64,000 nt of DNA from Bradysia coprophila (Eukaryota; Arthropoda; Insecta; Diptera; Sciaridae), in NCBI RefSeq assembly GCF_014529535.1, contig NW_023503305.1, positions 124,001-188,000 on the forward strand, written 5' to 3'. Of this stretch, positions 27,601 through 38,600 are shown one piece after another (position 1 is the first letter of the stretch; each line of letters begins with the position of its first letter). The notes under the pieces are model-generated. The model saw only the letters and a list, made by a program, of their open reading frames with translations, was not told where the DNA came from and ran no database searches. The position numbers and the translations under genes were made by a program.

Positions 27601-28061
27601 TCTCTGGTGTTGAAATAATCTACTACTTCACAATGCGTGCAGTTTGTATGTTGTTTCAGAATAAGGTGAGCCTCATCTTACGTTTTAATTTTTTTATTTT
27701 GCTTAAAGCTTTCAAGAAGATTTAGAAAAAAAAATATATTTCGTAGAATGAATTGCAAGAAATCGAGGAGAAGAAACAGAGTCGAGTGCAGGAATGGTAC
27801 AATCTATCATTGAAAGTGAATTGTCGCAAAACATCCGCTAAAGGTATCAACGAGGATCAAACAAAAATCGTTAAAGTTTCCAGCAGCTTTGACGATAAGA
27901 ATTTCATACCGTTTAAAAATGCAGCTGAACTACCCCAACGTTTGCCCAGGGCTGACAACCGGTTCCATGTGAAAAAAGTAATTGTTTCCCAATTCGATGA
28001 ATTGCTTAAATTAACATCTACCCACTACGAGATTAGGTTAAGCCGTTGTTTCAACGCGTGA
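24610..28061 (+). CDS. ppk: pickpocket (DEG/ENaC) sodium channel subunit
   Basis: Amiloride-sensitive-type sodium channel subunit in the plasma membrane; in insects such channels serve mechanosensation, chemosensation or osmosensing. Nine exons join in frame: 24610-24764, 24823-24920, 24974-25082, 25854-26016, 26078-26223, 26815-27182, 27248-27386, 27449-27665, 27747-28061 (569 residues, TGA stop). Residues 1-52 include the N-terminal STLHGVRYIAE motif. TM1 is about 53-75 (FMWFCFTGTGTVAALIIIVS). A large cysteine-rich extracellular region follows, with FPTINVCPL, GFCFSFNSRY, CMKECR and KFCKCVPPFY. TM2 is about 421-455 with the pore motif GLFLGFS (GxS filter 439-441). The donor of exon 4 is uncertain: GTTCAA at 26017 or GTTAGC at 26008 both keep frame; a TACTAAT branch site lies just before the acceptor at 26077. 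The exact pickpocket paralogue cannot be told. Confidence 0.92.
26400..26565. mobile_element. 166-bp MITE, AATTCACGCCGTAAGTGC family, copy 1
   Basis: TIRs AATTCACGCCGTAAGTGC and GCACACTTACGGCGTGAATT. It sits inside the sixth gap of the pickpocket gene (intron 26224-26814). A near-identical copy is at 30317-30480 and a right-end piece at 37735-37792. Confidence 0.85.
26645..26722. repeat. perfect-stem hairpin in a pickpocket intron
   Basis: The 30-nt arm starting CTAATATTTGACAACGTTTC (26647-26676) pairs with 26691-26720, ending GTCAAATATTAG, with a single mismatch and a 14-nt loop. It is preceded by GGGC, which recalls the GGGCC ends of the element at 10573-10699. Probably a minimal foldback element. 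Confidence 0.7.
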
Positions 28062-28174
28062 AGGTAGCACCTATAAATAACATTCGTTTCCGGCCAGAAG
28101 CCGGCAAGGATTATGGATACATTCCTTGAACGCAGAACATGTCCAATATCGCAACAGTAAAAATCTGGGACAAT

Positions 28175-28254
28175 GTCTGGGAAAACGTTTCTTGAATTTC
28201 CCATGGTTTTTGGAAAAATTTGGAAAATGTAGGAAAAAGTTTTCCCGAAAATAG
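28175..28254. repeat. copy of the GGGAAAACATTTTTC hairpin repeat
   Basis: TGGGAAAACGTTTCTTGAAT at the left and AAAAGTTTTCCCGAAAATAG at the right match the family at 5901-5992, here mostly in the reverse orientation. It overlaps the presumed 3' UTR of the pickpocket gene. Confidence 0.45.
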
Positions 28255-28333
28255 TCACGGAAAACACTAAGAAGTCGACTGGTCTTTATTTGTCTGATTT
28301 TGTGAAATTTTTTGTGGATTTGAAATTGTTTTT

Positions 28334-28339
28334 AATAAA
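28334..28339 (+). terminator. candidate polyadenylation signal of the pickpocket gene
   Basis: An AATAAA hexamer about 270 bp after the stop codon. Assignment rests only on position and motif. Confidence 0.35.
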
Positions 28340-28544
28340 AATGTGTTAACAATGTGACTATTGAATTTGGGTTAGGACGAGCGACAAAAAACCAATTTAT
28401 TGTTGGATATTATAATACATTAGCCGTGTTGTGTTTCGTCTCGTCACATTAATTACATTGTTTTCCCTGATTCATGTGCTCCCTCGGAACTCCAGAACTC
28501 GAAGGAATGAAAATATTTTCACTGTAAGTTTGTAAGTCTCACTG

Positions 28545-28957
28545 TAACCACGGTGGGGCTGAACCACATTATTTTGAGACTTCCGTGAACATATTGGTTT
28601 GGAAATGATTGGAGAATGTTTTTTGAGTGATTTGACCGCAAAATCAAAATCGTTTGGGTGGGAATGCTCGCAAAAGCTATATTTGTTGCTCAAAATGTAA
28701 TCGATGGAACACTCCTGATTAAGCCACGAATCAGAATGTTTTAGAATAATGTTTTAAGGTTGTAAAATGATTTGTATGACTCAAATAAATCTCTACCATT
28801 CAACTGAAACCCATTTCACAGGTAATTAGACGATAAAAACTTACGATTTTGATTTTGCGGTCAAATCACTCAAAAAACATTCTCCAATCATTTCCAAACC
28901 AATATCCCCATGTTCACGGAAGTCTCAAAATAATGTGGTTCAGCCCCACCGTGTAAC
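28545..28957. mobile_element. DNA element with about 105-bp terminal inverted repeats
   Basis: The left arm (about 28550-28652, CACGGTGGGGCTGAACCACA onward) and right arm (about 28843-28953, ending GGTTCAGCCCCACCGTG) match over their whole length, including GAATGTTTTTTGAGTGATTT and GACCGCAAAATCAAAATCG. The 190-bp interior has no transposase frame. It is a non-autonomous long-TIR element. Confidence 0.85.
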
Positions 28958-29225
28958 ATTCTGACGAGCAATTTAGAGAAAAACCTATTCTTAGTTACTA
29001 TTGTTGAGAATCCAAATTAGGCGAGACAATTTTTTTTAGTTATTTTTAATCGACGTAAATCATTGAGCAAACAATTTAAGTTTTTTTTTTCACTCATTGG
29101 ACAATGTTTCCCTTATAAATTCCTACTTCGAGTTTTTTGTCGACAGTTGGATTTGATCCGCCTACCTCTTGATCATGAGTTCATCGCCTTGCTGCAGTGA
29201 AAACTTTTTTTTCGTACTACTACGT

Positions 29226-29376
29226 ACCAATTTTACCGTTGATTTGGAATGAACATTCCAAAATGGTACAATATACCAATTTGTTTTGTGAGTCATACCA
29301 ATCGTTGGTGTTCTGCACAAATTAATTGGTACCAATTTGACCGTTGATTTGGATTCCAAATCAACGGTAAAATTGG
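29226..29376. mobile_element. 151-bp TIR element
   Basis: The left end ACCAATTTTACCGTTGATTT+GGAAT is matched in inverse by 29353-29376. A third, direct copy of the same 23-nt stretch lies at 29331-29353, next to the right end, so the right half itself folds. Confidence 0.75.
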
Positions 29377-29410
29377 CAGATTTTATTTTCAGTGATGCTG
29401 TTGCTAAACT

Positions 29411-29505
29411 GGTACGGTGCGGTTGAATGAATTTTAACTGAGTATTTCGATGCACTTTTGATCACTTTTGATTACTCAGTTAAAATTCATTCAAGCGCAC
29501 CGTGT
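29411..29505. repeat. 95-bp hairpin
   Basis: The arm 29411-29443 (GGTACGGTGCGGTTGAATGA, then ATTTTAACTGAGT) pairs with 29473-29505 with about three mismatches and a 29-nt loop that contains two GATCACTTTTGAT-like stretches. Confidence 0.7.
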
Positions 29506-29553
29506 CAAATATGTGGCATTAAAACGCTGTTTGTAATTTGTACCACCAGAAAG

Positions 29554-29641
29554 AATATAATACCACGAGATGGTATTTCAGTCCAACAAGAACATTTTGA
29601 TGTGTAGAGAGCACTGAAATACCAAAAATTGGTATAATATT
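29554..29641. repeat. 88-bp hairpin with TGGTATTTCAGT arms
   Basis: The left arm AATATAATACCACGAGATGG+TATTTCAGT and right arm ACTGAAATACCAAAAATTGG+TATAATATT are inverted repeats of 29 nt with a few mismatches in the middle. Confidence 0.65.
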
Positions 29642-30316
29642 TTGAAGGAAATTGGAAGTGCTACATGATATAAGTTCAGATGATACGATACCCCATCTGG
29701 TTTGTTTTGATTTTTGATTCTATCCGACGACAGTTAAACTTCTATAAATGTAAATTGTAGCTATATTTCGAACGTTTGTTTGTGTTCATCATCAGGCTCT
29801 TTTTTAAATTTCTTGGAAAGAATTAGTTTAAATGTAAGATATCACAGTGTGTGGAGCTATGCTCCTTAATAAATTGTTTAACTATTTAAAATGGTAAATT
29901 AGGACGAAACACTTAGAAATTATAAATTAGAATATATAAACTGATTCGTTGCATTGCACAGTGGAAGTCTAACACTTGTGAAAAAAAACTCCATTTTCCA
30001 GAGTTAGGAACGGTTGTGATCTCTTGGGAAGTACAAAACACATCTTGAGTGACCATTTATTGACTGTAAATGAACGGTACGTATCTCTGCTTTACAATAA
30101 TATCCGGTGCAAGCAATTGAGTTTTTGTTCATTTTATGAAGTCTAATAAATGAGGTTTTCCACCTACTACGAAGTAGGAGGAAAGCAACATTTTCAAGGC
30201 CAATGATCAAATGATTCCGAACCATTCTGTGCTGAACATGCAATTTTGACTTAGTTTATTTCATCTGTATCGCTCTATCCTGTTAGAAGATCAAAAACAA
30301 GTTGAAAACTCTGGAA

Positions 30317-30480
30317 AATTCACGCCGTAAGTGCGGTCGAAATTCAAAATGGAAAGTGCGGAGGTCTTTTTAACGTAGCGTCATTTTCATACAGGGAAGC
30401 GTTGAAATGTATTTTTGGTTCACTTTTTCATCGAATCGTATACTTAAAATTCAAATTTTAGGCACACTTACGGCGTGAAT
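30317..30480. mobile_element. 164-bp MITE, AATTCACGCCGTAAGTGC family, copy 2
   Basis: Same TIRs and almost the same interior as the copy at 26400-26565 (GGTCTTT--AACGTAGCGTCA, GAAGCGTTGAAATGTATTTT). The high identity between two copies 3.9 kb apart suggests fairly recent movement. Confidence 0.85.
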
Positions 30481-30519
30481 ATGGGTCTACTGGTCAGAGA
30501 TTTCACTTCGACTAAGTTT

Positions 30520-30644
30520 TTGGCTTGCAACACAATTTATCTGGGGTGTATTATACATGGAAGGGAAAAGGGTAAGTCAAGCTACAAAACAGTTTAGCCA
30601 CTTTCGCTGGTACGCGCTGTTGCAAGCCAGCAGGAATGTTCAAA
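30520..30644. repeat. hairpin with TTGGCTTGCAACA arms
   Basis: TTGGCTTGCAACACA near 30520 is matched by GCGCTGTTGCAAGCCAGC near 30627-30644 in inverse orientation. The arms are only about 14-15 nt, so this is a weak call. Confidence 0.4.
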
Positions 30645-31164
30645 CCGTTCAAACATTTACCATATTTTGAATCATAAGTAGAACGGTTGGCGGTCTTAGC
30701 GGTGATTATACTCTTTATGAAGTTCCTATATTCCTACAATATTTCAACTTCTAGAAACATTTCTATCTCGAGCTATCATAAAAAAAACTGTTTCCACGAC
30801 CCCCTGACATGCTATTACTTTTAGTTCTCTCTGAAAATGGGAAACTAACAGAAAAAGTAAAAAATATCTATTTCTTAGAATTGAATGACGATTCAACCGA
30901 GCTATATCTTTCCCGGATCGACGAACCATTGAATTTATTTTCACCAAAATTGATTCAAGTTTTGGCGATATCCCTCTTATACTACATACTCATATTCCAA
31001 TATACTTCATAGTCATATTCCATTTCGTTGATAGTTTTTTTTTCAGTGTACTTTTCGTCATTTGGGACTTCATTTAGACACAAATTTGGCGCTAGGGTTC
31101 AAAAATCAAAATTGTAGAACAAATCATATCGTGGCAAAGGACTAAATACACGACCTATCAGTGA

Positions 31165-31234
31165 ATTTTCGGTCTGTAAATTTTGGTAGATTTCCGGTAA
31201 ATTTCAGTGAATTAAATTGGCAATTATAGGCCCT
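31165..31234. mobile_element. fragment related to the AGCAGGGC MITE
   Basis: TTTACC/CGGTAAAT-rich sequence ending in GGCAATTATAGGCCCTG, like the right end of the element at 10573-10699. The left terminus is not recognisable. Confidence 0.4.
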
Positions 31235-34094
31235 GACTAAAGATTCAGGCAAATACCGTGTGTTGCTTTCAAACGTGTTAAAAAAACATTTTGTGTAATG
31301 TTTGTTTTGTTTTTATTTATATTTTATTTAACTTGTATTTAATCATATAATCATAAAAAACTAAATTAAAAAATATCAAAGAAACAAAAATCAAAAAATG
31401 TAATCAACTATCTAAATCAGAGCCAGTTACAGATCGACGATAAATTAACGAAAGAAGAAAATTGAATTTTTTGTGGTTTTTAAAAAGGAATTTTTGTTTT
31501 GTATTTTTGATTTGTTTTTTTAAAAAAAAGGGAGTTGCTTACATAATTGTTTTTTGTTTTTCGTGTTCATATATTATCAGTAGGTAATCTATAATAATTA
31601 TAGTTTGTATTCTTTATCCATTGTTTTTTTGTTTGTTTTAACTTAAAAACTTCTCTTACTCACTTTTTCACATTTGCACTAAAAAAAAACGAAACGAAAC
31701 TTTGATTTTTCACGCAGAAGAAATTATTCTTTCTCTTTGTCCATTGAAATCCTCTCTCTATTCTCGCATTTTGTATTATAATTCAAAAATAACATCAATC
31801 AATTTAAATTGGGCTTAGTTTTTATATTCACACAATAGTTTATCGAGCGAGCTTGAAAAAAAAAACGCTCACTACAGTGATTCCACGGTGGTTCATGTAA
31901 ATGTTCGGAATCACTGTCCGTTGTTTTATTAATGTTTAATTAATTCTTTCTACACGAAGCAAATAGAAATGATTTGCGCAAATCGATTTTTTTTTATTTC
32001 TCAGCAAATTGCAGAAAAAGTGATCAGTGACGGATAAATTCTACATTCCAACTAATTTTTTTGTTTGTTTGTTTGTTCAGCATTGGATTCGCACTATACG
32101 GCACTACATTTTGTATTGTCGTTTGGCCTCCGTTCAGGCTAGGCAGTTACGTTTAATTACCCTTGCAACCAGCTATCATAAAATATGACCACACAAAAAA
32201 AAAGTTTTTTGTTAAAAATATTGCATGGTCATCAAGTGTCAGAGTGTCAGAGCGTCTTGGTAATTGGATGGGAACATCTTTGAACAACAAAAATAATATT
32301 TTTGCTTCGTTTTCCTTTTTGTTATTTGTGTTTACCACTCATTCTAATAATCATTGTGAGTTGCGTTTTCTGATAAAAAAATAAATAAATTTCTGCCGAA
32401 ATATTATTTTTGTTGTCCAAAGTGCAGTACAAGATGATAGTTTATCTAATCAACGATCATCACCTCATTATTTCAATGTAATCACCAATCAATCACACTA
32501 ACGCCGACGATTTCTGTCGTTATAACATACAATCGACAACAATTATACAAAGATTAAGTGTCCAAAATATGTCTTCGACGTCAATCAACTTGTTCAAGTT
32601 TTCCTATTCTATTTCGTACTCATGCAAAGTATTTTATACTTTTGACAAGTACACACATCCGTGTTATACTGTTCGGTAGCTGATTCATCAAAAGTATAAA
32701 ATACATTGAATCGATTGAGAAAGAGAGCAAAATAAAGGTCTTAAGCCGCAAAGAAATTTCGGAACATATTCAATTCATGCAGTTAATAGGAAGGGATAAA
32801 TTTTACAACATTATCCGATTGATTCTACTGCTCGTCCAAATCAACATAGTATTTACCCGGAATATACCCACACTACAAAGGTTAAATTTGATAGAGTGTG
32901 CATCCGGATGGTACGAATGCGTGAAAATATACCACTGATTTACTGAGAAATAACTGTATCGAAAGCAACGACTGTTTAAATTTTAACGAATGGTGTTACT
33001 GTGATAAGTGCCGAAATGTTTTGGTATAATTATACGAATGAAAAACTACGAATGATCAAAATGTACACAAAAACATGAATTTCATAACTTTGTCAATTTA
33101 ATTTCGTTTTTTTTCTATAATTTACTTGCTTTTATTGCCCGTATTTTGAGCGACACTTCTGCGAATTCCACAACACCTGTGATGAACAAAATTTTCGTTT
33201 TTGAAATAGATCGACATCGATAGGACTTTTTTCTTTAGAGCAACGTTCGTGGGACTGGCTACTAGTGGACCGAATTCCCGAATGCAGAAGTAGCCAAGAC
33301 GCTCTCAGAAAAGTCTGATATGTTTCGAATCAGTTTCGATTTGAAGTTTCGTTAGTCACGGGATCCAGGTCATTGATTGATTCACCTTCCGAATTCTCTG
33401 TGTAGAGAAACGAGTGATTTTACCTAACTTGTTTAAAAGAAGATTTTAAAAAAATCGACCGAGAAAACATACGAAGAATTTAAGTTGTGTACCTTGCTAA
33501 CAGTCGTAAAATTGTCGCTCAAAAAACTAACCATGTTATGAGACTGAAATCATTTTAAGTTGTCACTTAGTTTAGTCGGAAATATTATTTTTATACAGCT
33601 GCCTGCAGTATGTTGAATTTAGTTTTTTCTCTTCATTTTAATTTTTATTTACATTTAAAAAAAAAATATTTTATTTGCTGGAAAGTTTCTTTTTTTGTAA
33701 TTTCTTAGCCACACGGATATATAATTCTGTTGTTCATTTTTGTTTCTCTAAAATTTTCTCTGTTTTAAATTTGATTCTTTACTTCATTGCTTGATTTACT
33801 TTCGGTGAAATATGTTTTTTTTGTTAGTTTTTTTTTCTTCTTTATTTACATTTTCGATATATTTCGATTTAGGAAATAAAAAAACGGAATATTGATACTT
33901 TTGGATGATCTCTAAAATAAAAATTAATGAGAAACTAAATCAACTTTCGTAACGACCGCGTTTCCAACGTTTCTATCCCGATAAAACTACACCACGCAAA
34001 AGTTTGAAATTTGGTGTTTGTGGTACCACCAAGGCCCAAAGCAAACACAAAATGAGAATCTGGGATGGTAGTATACAGGATGTCAGCTACACAT

Positions 34095-34220
34095 TAAGTG
34101 CAGTGTCCACCGTAAATAAATCTCTATTTTGTATGAAATGGTTTTTTTTACTGTGTTTTACTGTGTGATACACTGCCAAGTTTCAGTACCCTATTTAGAG
34201 TAACACTCATGCTTGGAGGA
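34095..34220. mobile_element. degenerate copy of the CAACGCACTTCAAGC MITE
   Basis: Retains the interior CTGCCAAGTTTCAGTACCCT and a decayed right end (TCATGCTTGGAGGAAC). Terminal repeats are no longer intact. Confidence 0.5.
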
Positions 34221-35621
34221 ACAACGCCCTGACTCGATTTCGATGTGTATCCACCCCTCCACAAAGGTCACCATTGATCAATTCTCTTGATTTTGCACCA
34301 AATTAGTACATATGTCACTAATATATGAAAATGGTTGATGGTCAACAATCGTCACTTCAACACAAAAATTCACACACGAATTCAGCAAAACATTCTTTTG
34401 TACAAAAATAAATATCCTAAACCTCCCGCCCATCCATGGACGGAAGATGGTTCTTTATAGCAGAAAGAACGAAACGCGCCTACCCTACGGACCCAATCAA
34501 CAACAAAGAAGAAGGAGAAAATAAAAACGAAAAATAAATTATAAGACAAAAATGTAATTTTTCTGTTAGTTTTTGTTTGTTTGTTTGTTAGCTTAACCAG
34601 ACACTTTAAAAATGAGTTAGCGTCACCCCGGACTAAATACCATTCTAAATTGGACTTGGCGGTATATATACACATAGTCTATCGATCGATGTTTATTTTG
34701 ACGGTTATAAATTTAATAAATAAACGATAAAATGATGTCTCGGATGTCCGGAAAAACAAAACTTATAGATATATACCATGCACCGAACGGACCGTTTAGT
34801 TGGATTAAGTGGCGCTCACAATAGGAATACTATAGAGTCTGAATATTCTCGCGGCACGGGAACCGGACTCATTGAACGAGTCATTTCTGCCGTTGTTTTC
34901 TATTCATTATTTATTTGTTTGTTTGTCGTTTACAACCATTCATGTATAATGAAATGAAATGTCTCTCTCTCATGAACTGATTTTTTTTTGTTTTTAATTA
35001 AATTCCGCCGTTCACTCGATTAATAAATTTTGTTTTCGTTTTGTTTGTTTGTATTGTTTGTTTGCACAAAACACTATATTTGTTTCAATTAATGATTAGA
35101 AAGACTATATTTTCAATTTTTTTTTTATTTTCATTTTTATGATATTTAATTTTGAATATTACGATTATTAAATTTCAGATAGGGAAAATTGGTTTTTTTA
35201 TTCTTCTCTCAATTTTTTCATCTTTAAAAAACAAATATTCAATTTCTATAAAAAAAAAATTAATTTACAAAAAAAACCAATCAAACACAATTCTCTCCTT
35301 TTTTGCCTTTCTGTCGTTTTGTTTTACATTTTGTGTTTTTTCTTGCATCAAACAAAAAATTTAATTAAAAAAAAGGAAAACAAAAAAAAATTTTAATCGA
35401 AAATCAATTTTAACACAATCGGTATGTTTTCTTTCTGTGTTTTCTTTCGCCTTTTTTTTCCTTTTTGTGTTTTCATTTTGTTTTTTTTTTTTTTGTTGAA
35501 TTAATTCCATTAAAATTTATGATAATTAATAAGAAAATTTCTTTTTTTTTGTAATTTCTTTTGTTTCTTCTTTTTCCTTTCTGTTTTGTTTCTTTTTTTT
35601 TGTTGTTTTTTGTTTTTAATT

Positions 35622-38600
35622 CTATTTTAACTCTGTAGTTGCTTGAAGCTTAATTTCTTTCTCGCGTCCTTCCTCTCGACCGTCAGCGTTGCCCTGTGTC
35701 ATTGCATTTGCTGCTTGCTTCTGTTTCAGCATGGTCCAGTCGAACGTGTAGTCATATTGATGATTCAGAGTTCGGAATAGAATTCTGTTGATAGAATAGA
35801 GTAAGAGAGGAAAATTAGTTTACCAATATTACATGTTAATAGCTCATTGAAGTATAGTTCCATCCTAAAATAAAATCAGTTTTCTATGTGGTACGTGATA
35901 CGAGAGATATGAGGGATACACGTTTTGACATTTCAGTTTTAGTTCGAAGTGGGTGGTGAAGTGATTGGCATGGCATATTGGTCTATAAAACGCCATTTGC
36001 AACAGTTAATTTTTCCTTGTACAAACTAGCCTTACAATTGGGTGTTTTATATGAAACACCTTAAATCTTCCTTGCAGAAACTTGAGTAGCAATTAACAAA
36101 CAAATCGACAGAAACAGCATGAATCGTTCTTGCACAAATCGGCCTACAGTTGGGAGTTTCGATAGAAGCAACTTGAAACTTCCTTGTAGAAAGTGGCGTA
36201 ACAATTGGGTGCAAATAGTGGATTTTATTTACCTTTTTAATTGATGTAAAACGTTTCGATCATAAGGAAGTAAATTTGTCGATCAATATCGATATGCTTG
36301 TAATTCTTTTTTTTTTTGTAGTCCTTGTTACAGAACAACTCACACAGATTCATCGCCGCTTCGAAATTAGGTCGAGTTAGTGTCTTATTTTGTAACCAAA
36401 ATTAATTTACTAAGAAAATCTGGGCATTTTATTATAATGCATATTGTTAAACCATTTCTTGCTTAGAATAATGCTTTACGACGATTAAGTCAAAACGTTC
36501 ACTGCCCAATCAAACTTATGAGCGAAGCAATGAATAAAATATCGGAATAATTCGAAACATTAAAAAATTGTTGTATTCCGATGCAGAAGGAGTCAAAGAC
36601 TCAAGAGGATTTTACTAAACAGTGATACAGCAAAAAAGATGATTTCCTTCATTTTTTTTTAGTCGAAACGTTGAACGGACAGCACCACATGAAAAGTTTC
36701 TAAATTCAACTAAAGAAAATTTTACATCCATCCATTTTATGTCCAATGGAACCACCATCGAACCACTAGAGGATTAACATAGTTTACAACAGAAATTAGA
36801 ATTTCAATTATGTTTCGACTGAATTTCTGACATCAACTGCTAGAGTTTTTGCATTGGGAACAGAGCCGATCATTAGTACCTTGCTGCACTAAAATCTTAC
36901 AAAATGGAATTAATTTGATGTAGACGCAAATCAACACCATCTGGAATAATTCTGATCAACAACTCGCACCAATTTACGGAAACTTTCATGAATTTTACCA
37001 AAGAACTTCTTAAAATTAGTGTGGTCGATATGACCAATGTTCACAAGAAGCTCTGGCTTAGGATAGAATTTAAAGCACGATGAATTGTAAACAGATGGTT
37101 TTTTTTTAGCTTGTGGAACAAATGTTATTATTTAATAATTTTTCACGAACTGTGTATTCTTCTTGAATATAGCTTGCTTGCTTCAAGTTACTTGAATCTT
37201 GCCACAATAAATAAATAAAATTTGCGAGTCTCTAACAATACAAATGTCGACAAAAAACAATCGAAAAATATAACACCAAAATCATGTTCTTAGTAATGCT
37301 TTGCAAAACATCAGTGTAACAACATCATTCCGATCAGTAAAATAGTACGAACGTCTGAAAATTAACAGAACTCTATTGATCAAATTGGCGTCAGACCATC
37401 ACCATTTGTATCGAAGGCAATCAAGCTGAACATCAGAAATCTGACCATCTGGCAACATCGATGAAGATGATAAAGAGAAATTTGTTTTTTTTTTTTATTG
37501 CAGAGATGAAGCGGTGCGATCGAGTCTAACAATGGAATACAAATATTGTTAACCAAACTTTTGCCATATGATAAAAAGACTCAGAGTTTTCCTGTTTTGG
37601 TTTCGGATCACTTCAACAATAAGGCATTATTTCCAAAAAATAAAAAAATCACTCAGTTTTGCCTCAGTTTAGCTAAACGACGCCTTTTTCTATTGTTTAA
37701 AGAGTAAACAGAGAGACAACGGAGTTCATTTTCGTTTACTTGATTCACTCGAAATTTCAAAATTTCAAAAAGCTTACTTACGGCGTGAATTAAACGGAGA
37801 GGTGCCAAATTTCATGCAAAAAAAAGTGGCGATAAAGTTTTGCTCAATTGTGCCGCAGTCTCGCAGACAAAATGTAAATCGGTTGATCAATCATTCAATA
37901 ACTTAAAAATTGTAGGATTGGAATTGTGAAATTGGAGCTCGAGTAATTTCACCCCACATATTCACTATGCAATTCTGTGATGCCAGTTATATCTGACATG
38001 ACTAAATTGAATCACAGAAAACGAAATTCTTATTCACTGAAAAATTCGATTTTCTCATCATCTTTACGCGAATCAGTTTCAGGCATCGAATCTGGAAATC
38101 GTGTGGGAAGAAAGTTGTTGTGTCACAGTCATTTCCATCATAATTCACATAAATTAAGGAATATCTCGTGACGTCCGTATCTTCTTTCCGATTTTCGTGT
38201 TAACTGCGTAAATCTGTTGCATCTTGTAAATATTTATGCCGAAAGTTCCGATTAAGCGCTTTTTTGTTGTGGTTTTTGTTTCGAAAAATTAGTTGTTGCC
38301 AATATTTACGTATTGACGCAACAGACAGTGCTGCCCCTTTGACTCTCCAGGCGATATTGTTACGGATGTTGATGTCTCATTATCAATTAGTTAAATAAAA
38401 AGTGATAGCGTCACGTACTGTATGATGATACATACAAAATTGTTGAATGGATTTTTTTGTGATGTTTGAGGATATTGCATGGCTTCGTGAAGCGTTAAGC
38501 GAGACATCGGAATCATTCATGGCATACAGAGACGGAATATTTGATCGTCTTTACAGTGCCTAATATTGAAAAAATTTCACTTAAATTTCACCACACAATT

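Larger units (their letters stand above)
28062..35621. other. 7.5-kb intergenic region, repeat-rich
   Basis: Between the stop of the pickpocket gene and the stop of the kinase on the other strand (convergent 3' ends). It contains a long-TIR element (28545-28957), three hairpins (29226-29641), a MITE copy (30317-30480) and degenerate pieces at 31165 and 34095. From about 31.3 kb, and again from 33.6 to 35.6 kb, it is made of long T and A runs, part of which is probably the kinase 3' UTR. No protein-coding frame is credible. Confidence 0.55.

Noticed and set aside
34382-35364. Two open frames in the T-rich stretch near the kinase 3' end
   Set aside because: Low-complexity poly-Phe/Lys translations; the stretch is more likely the 3' UTR and flank of the kinase gene.
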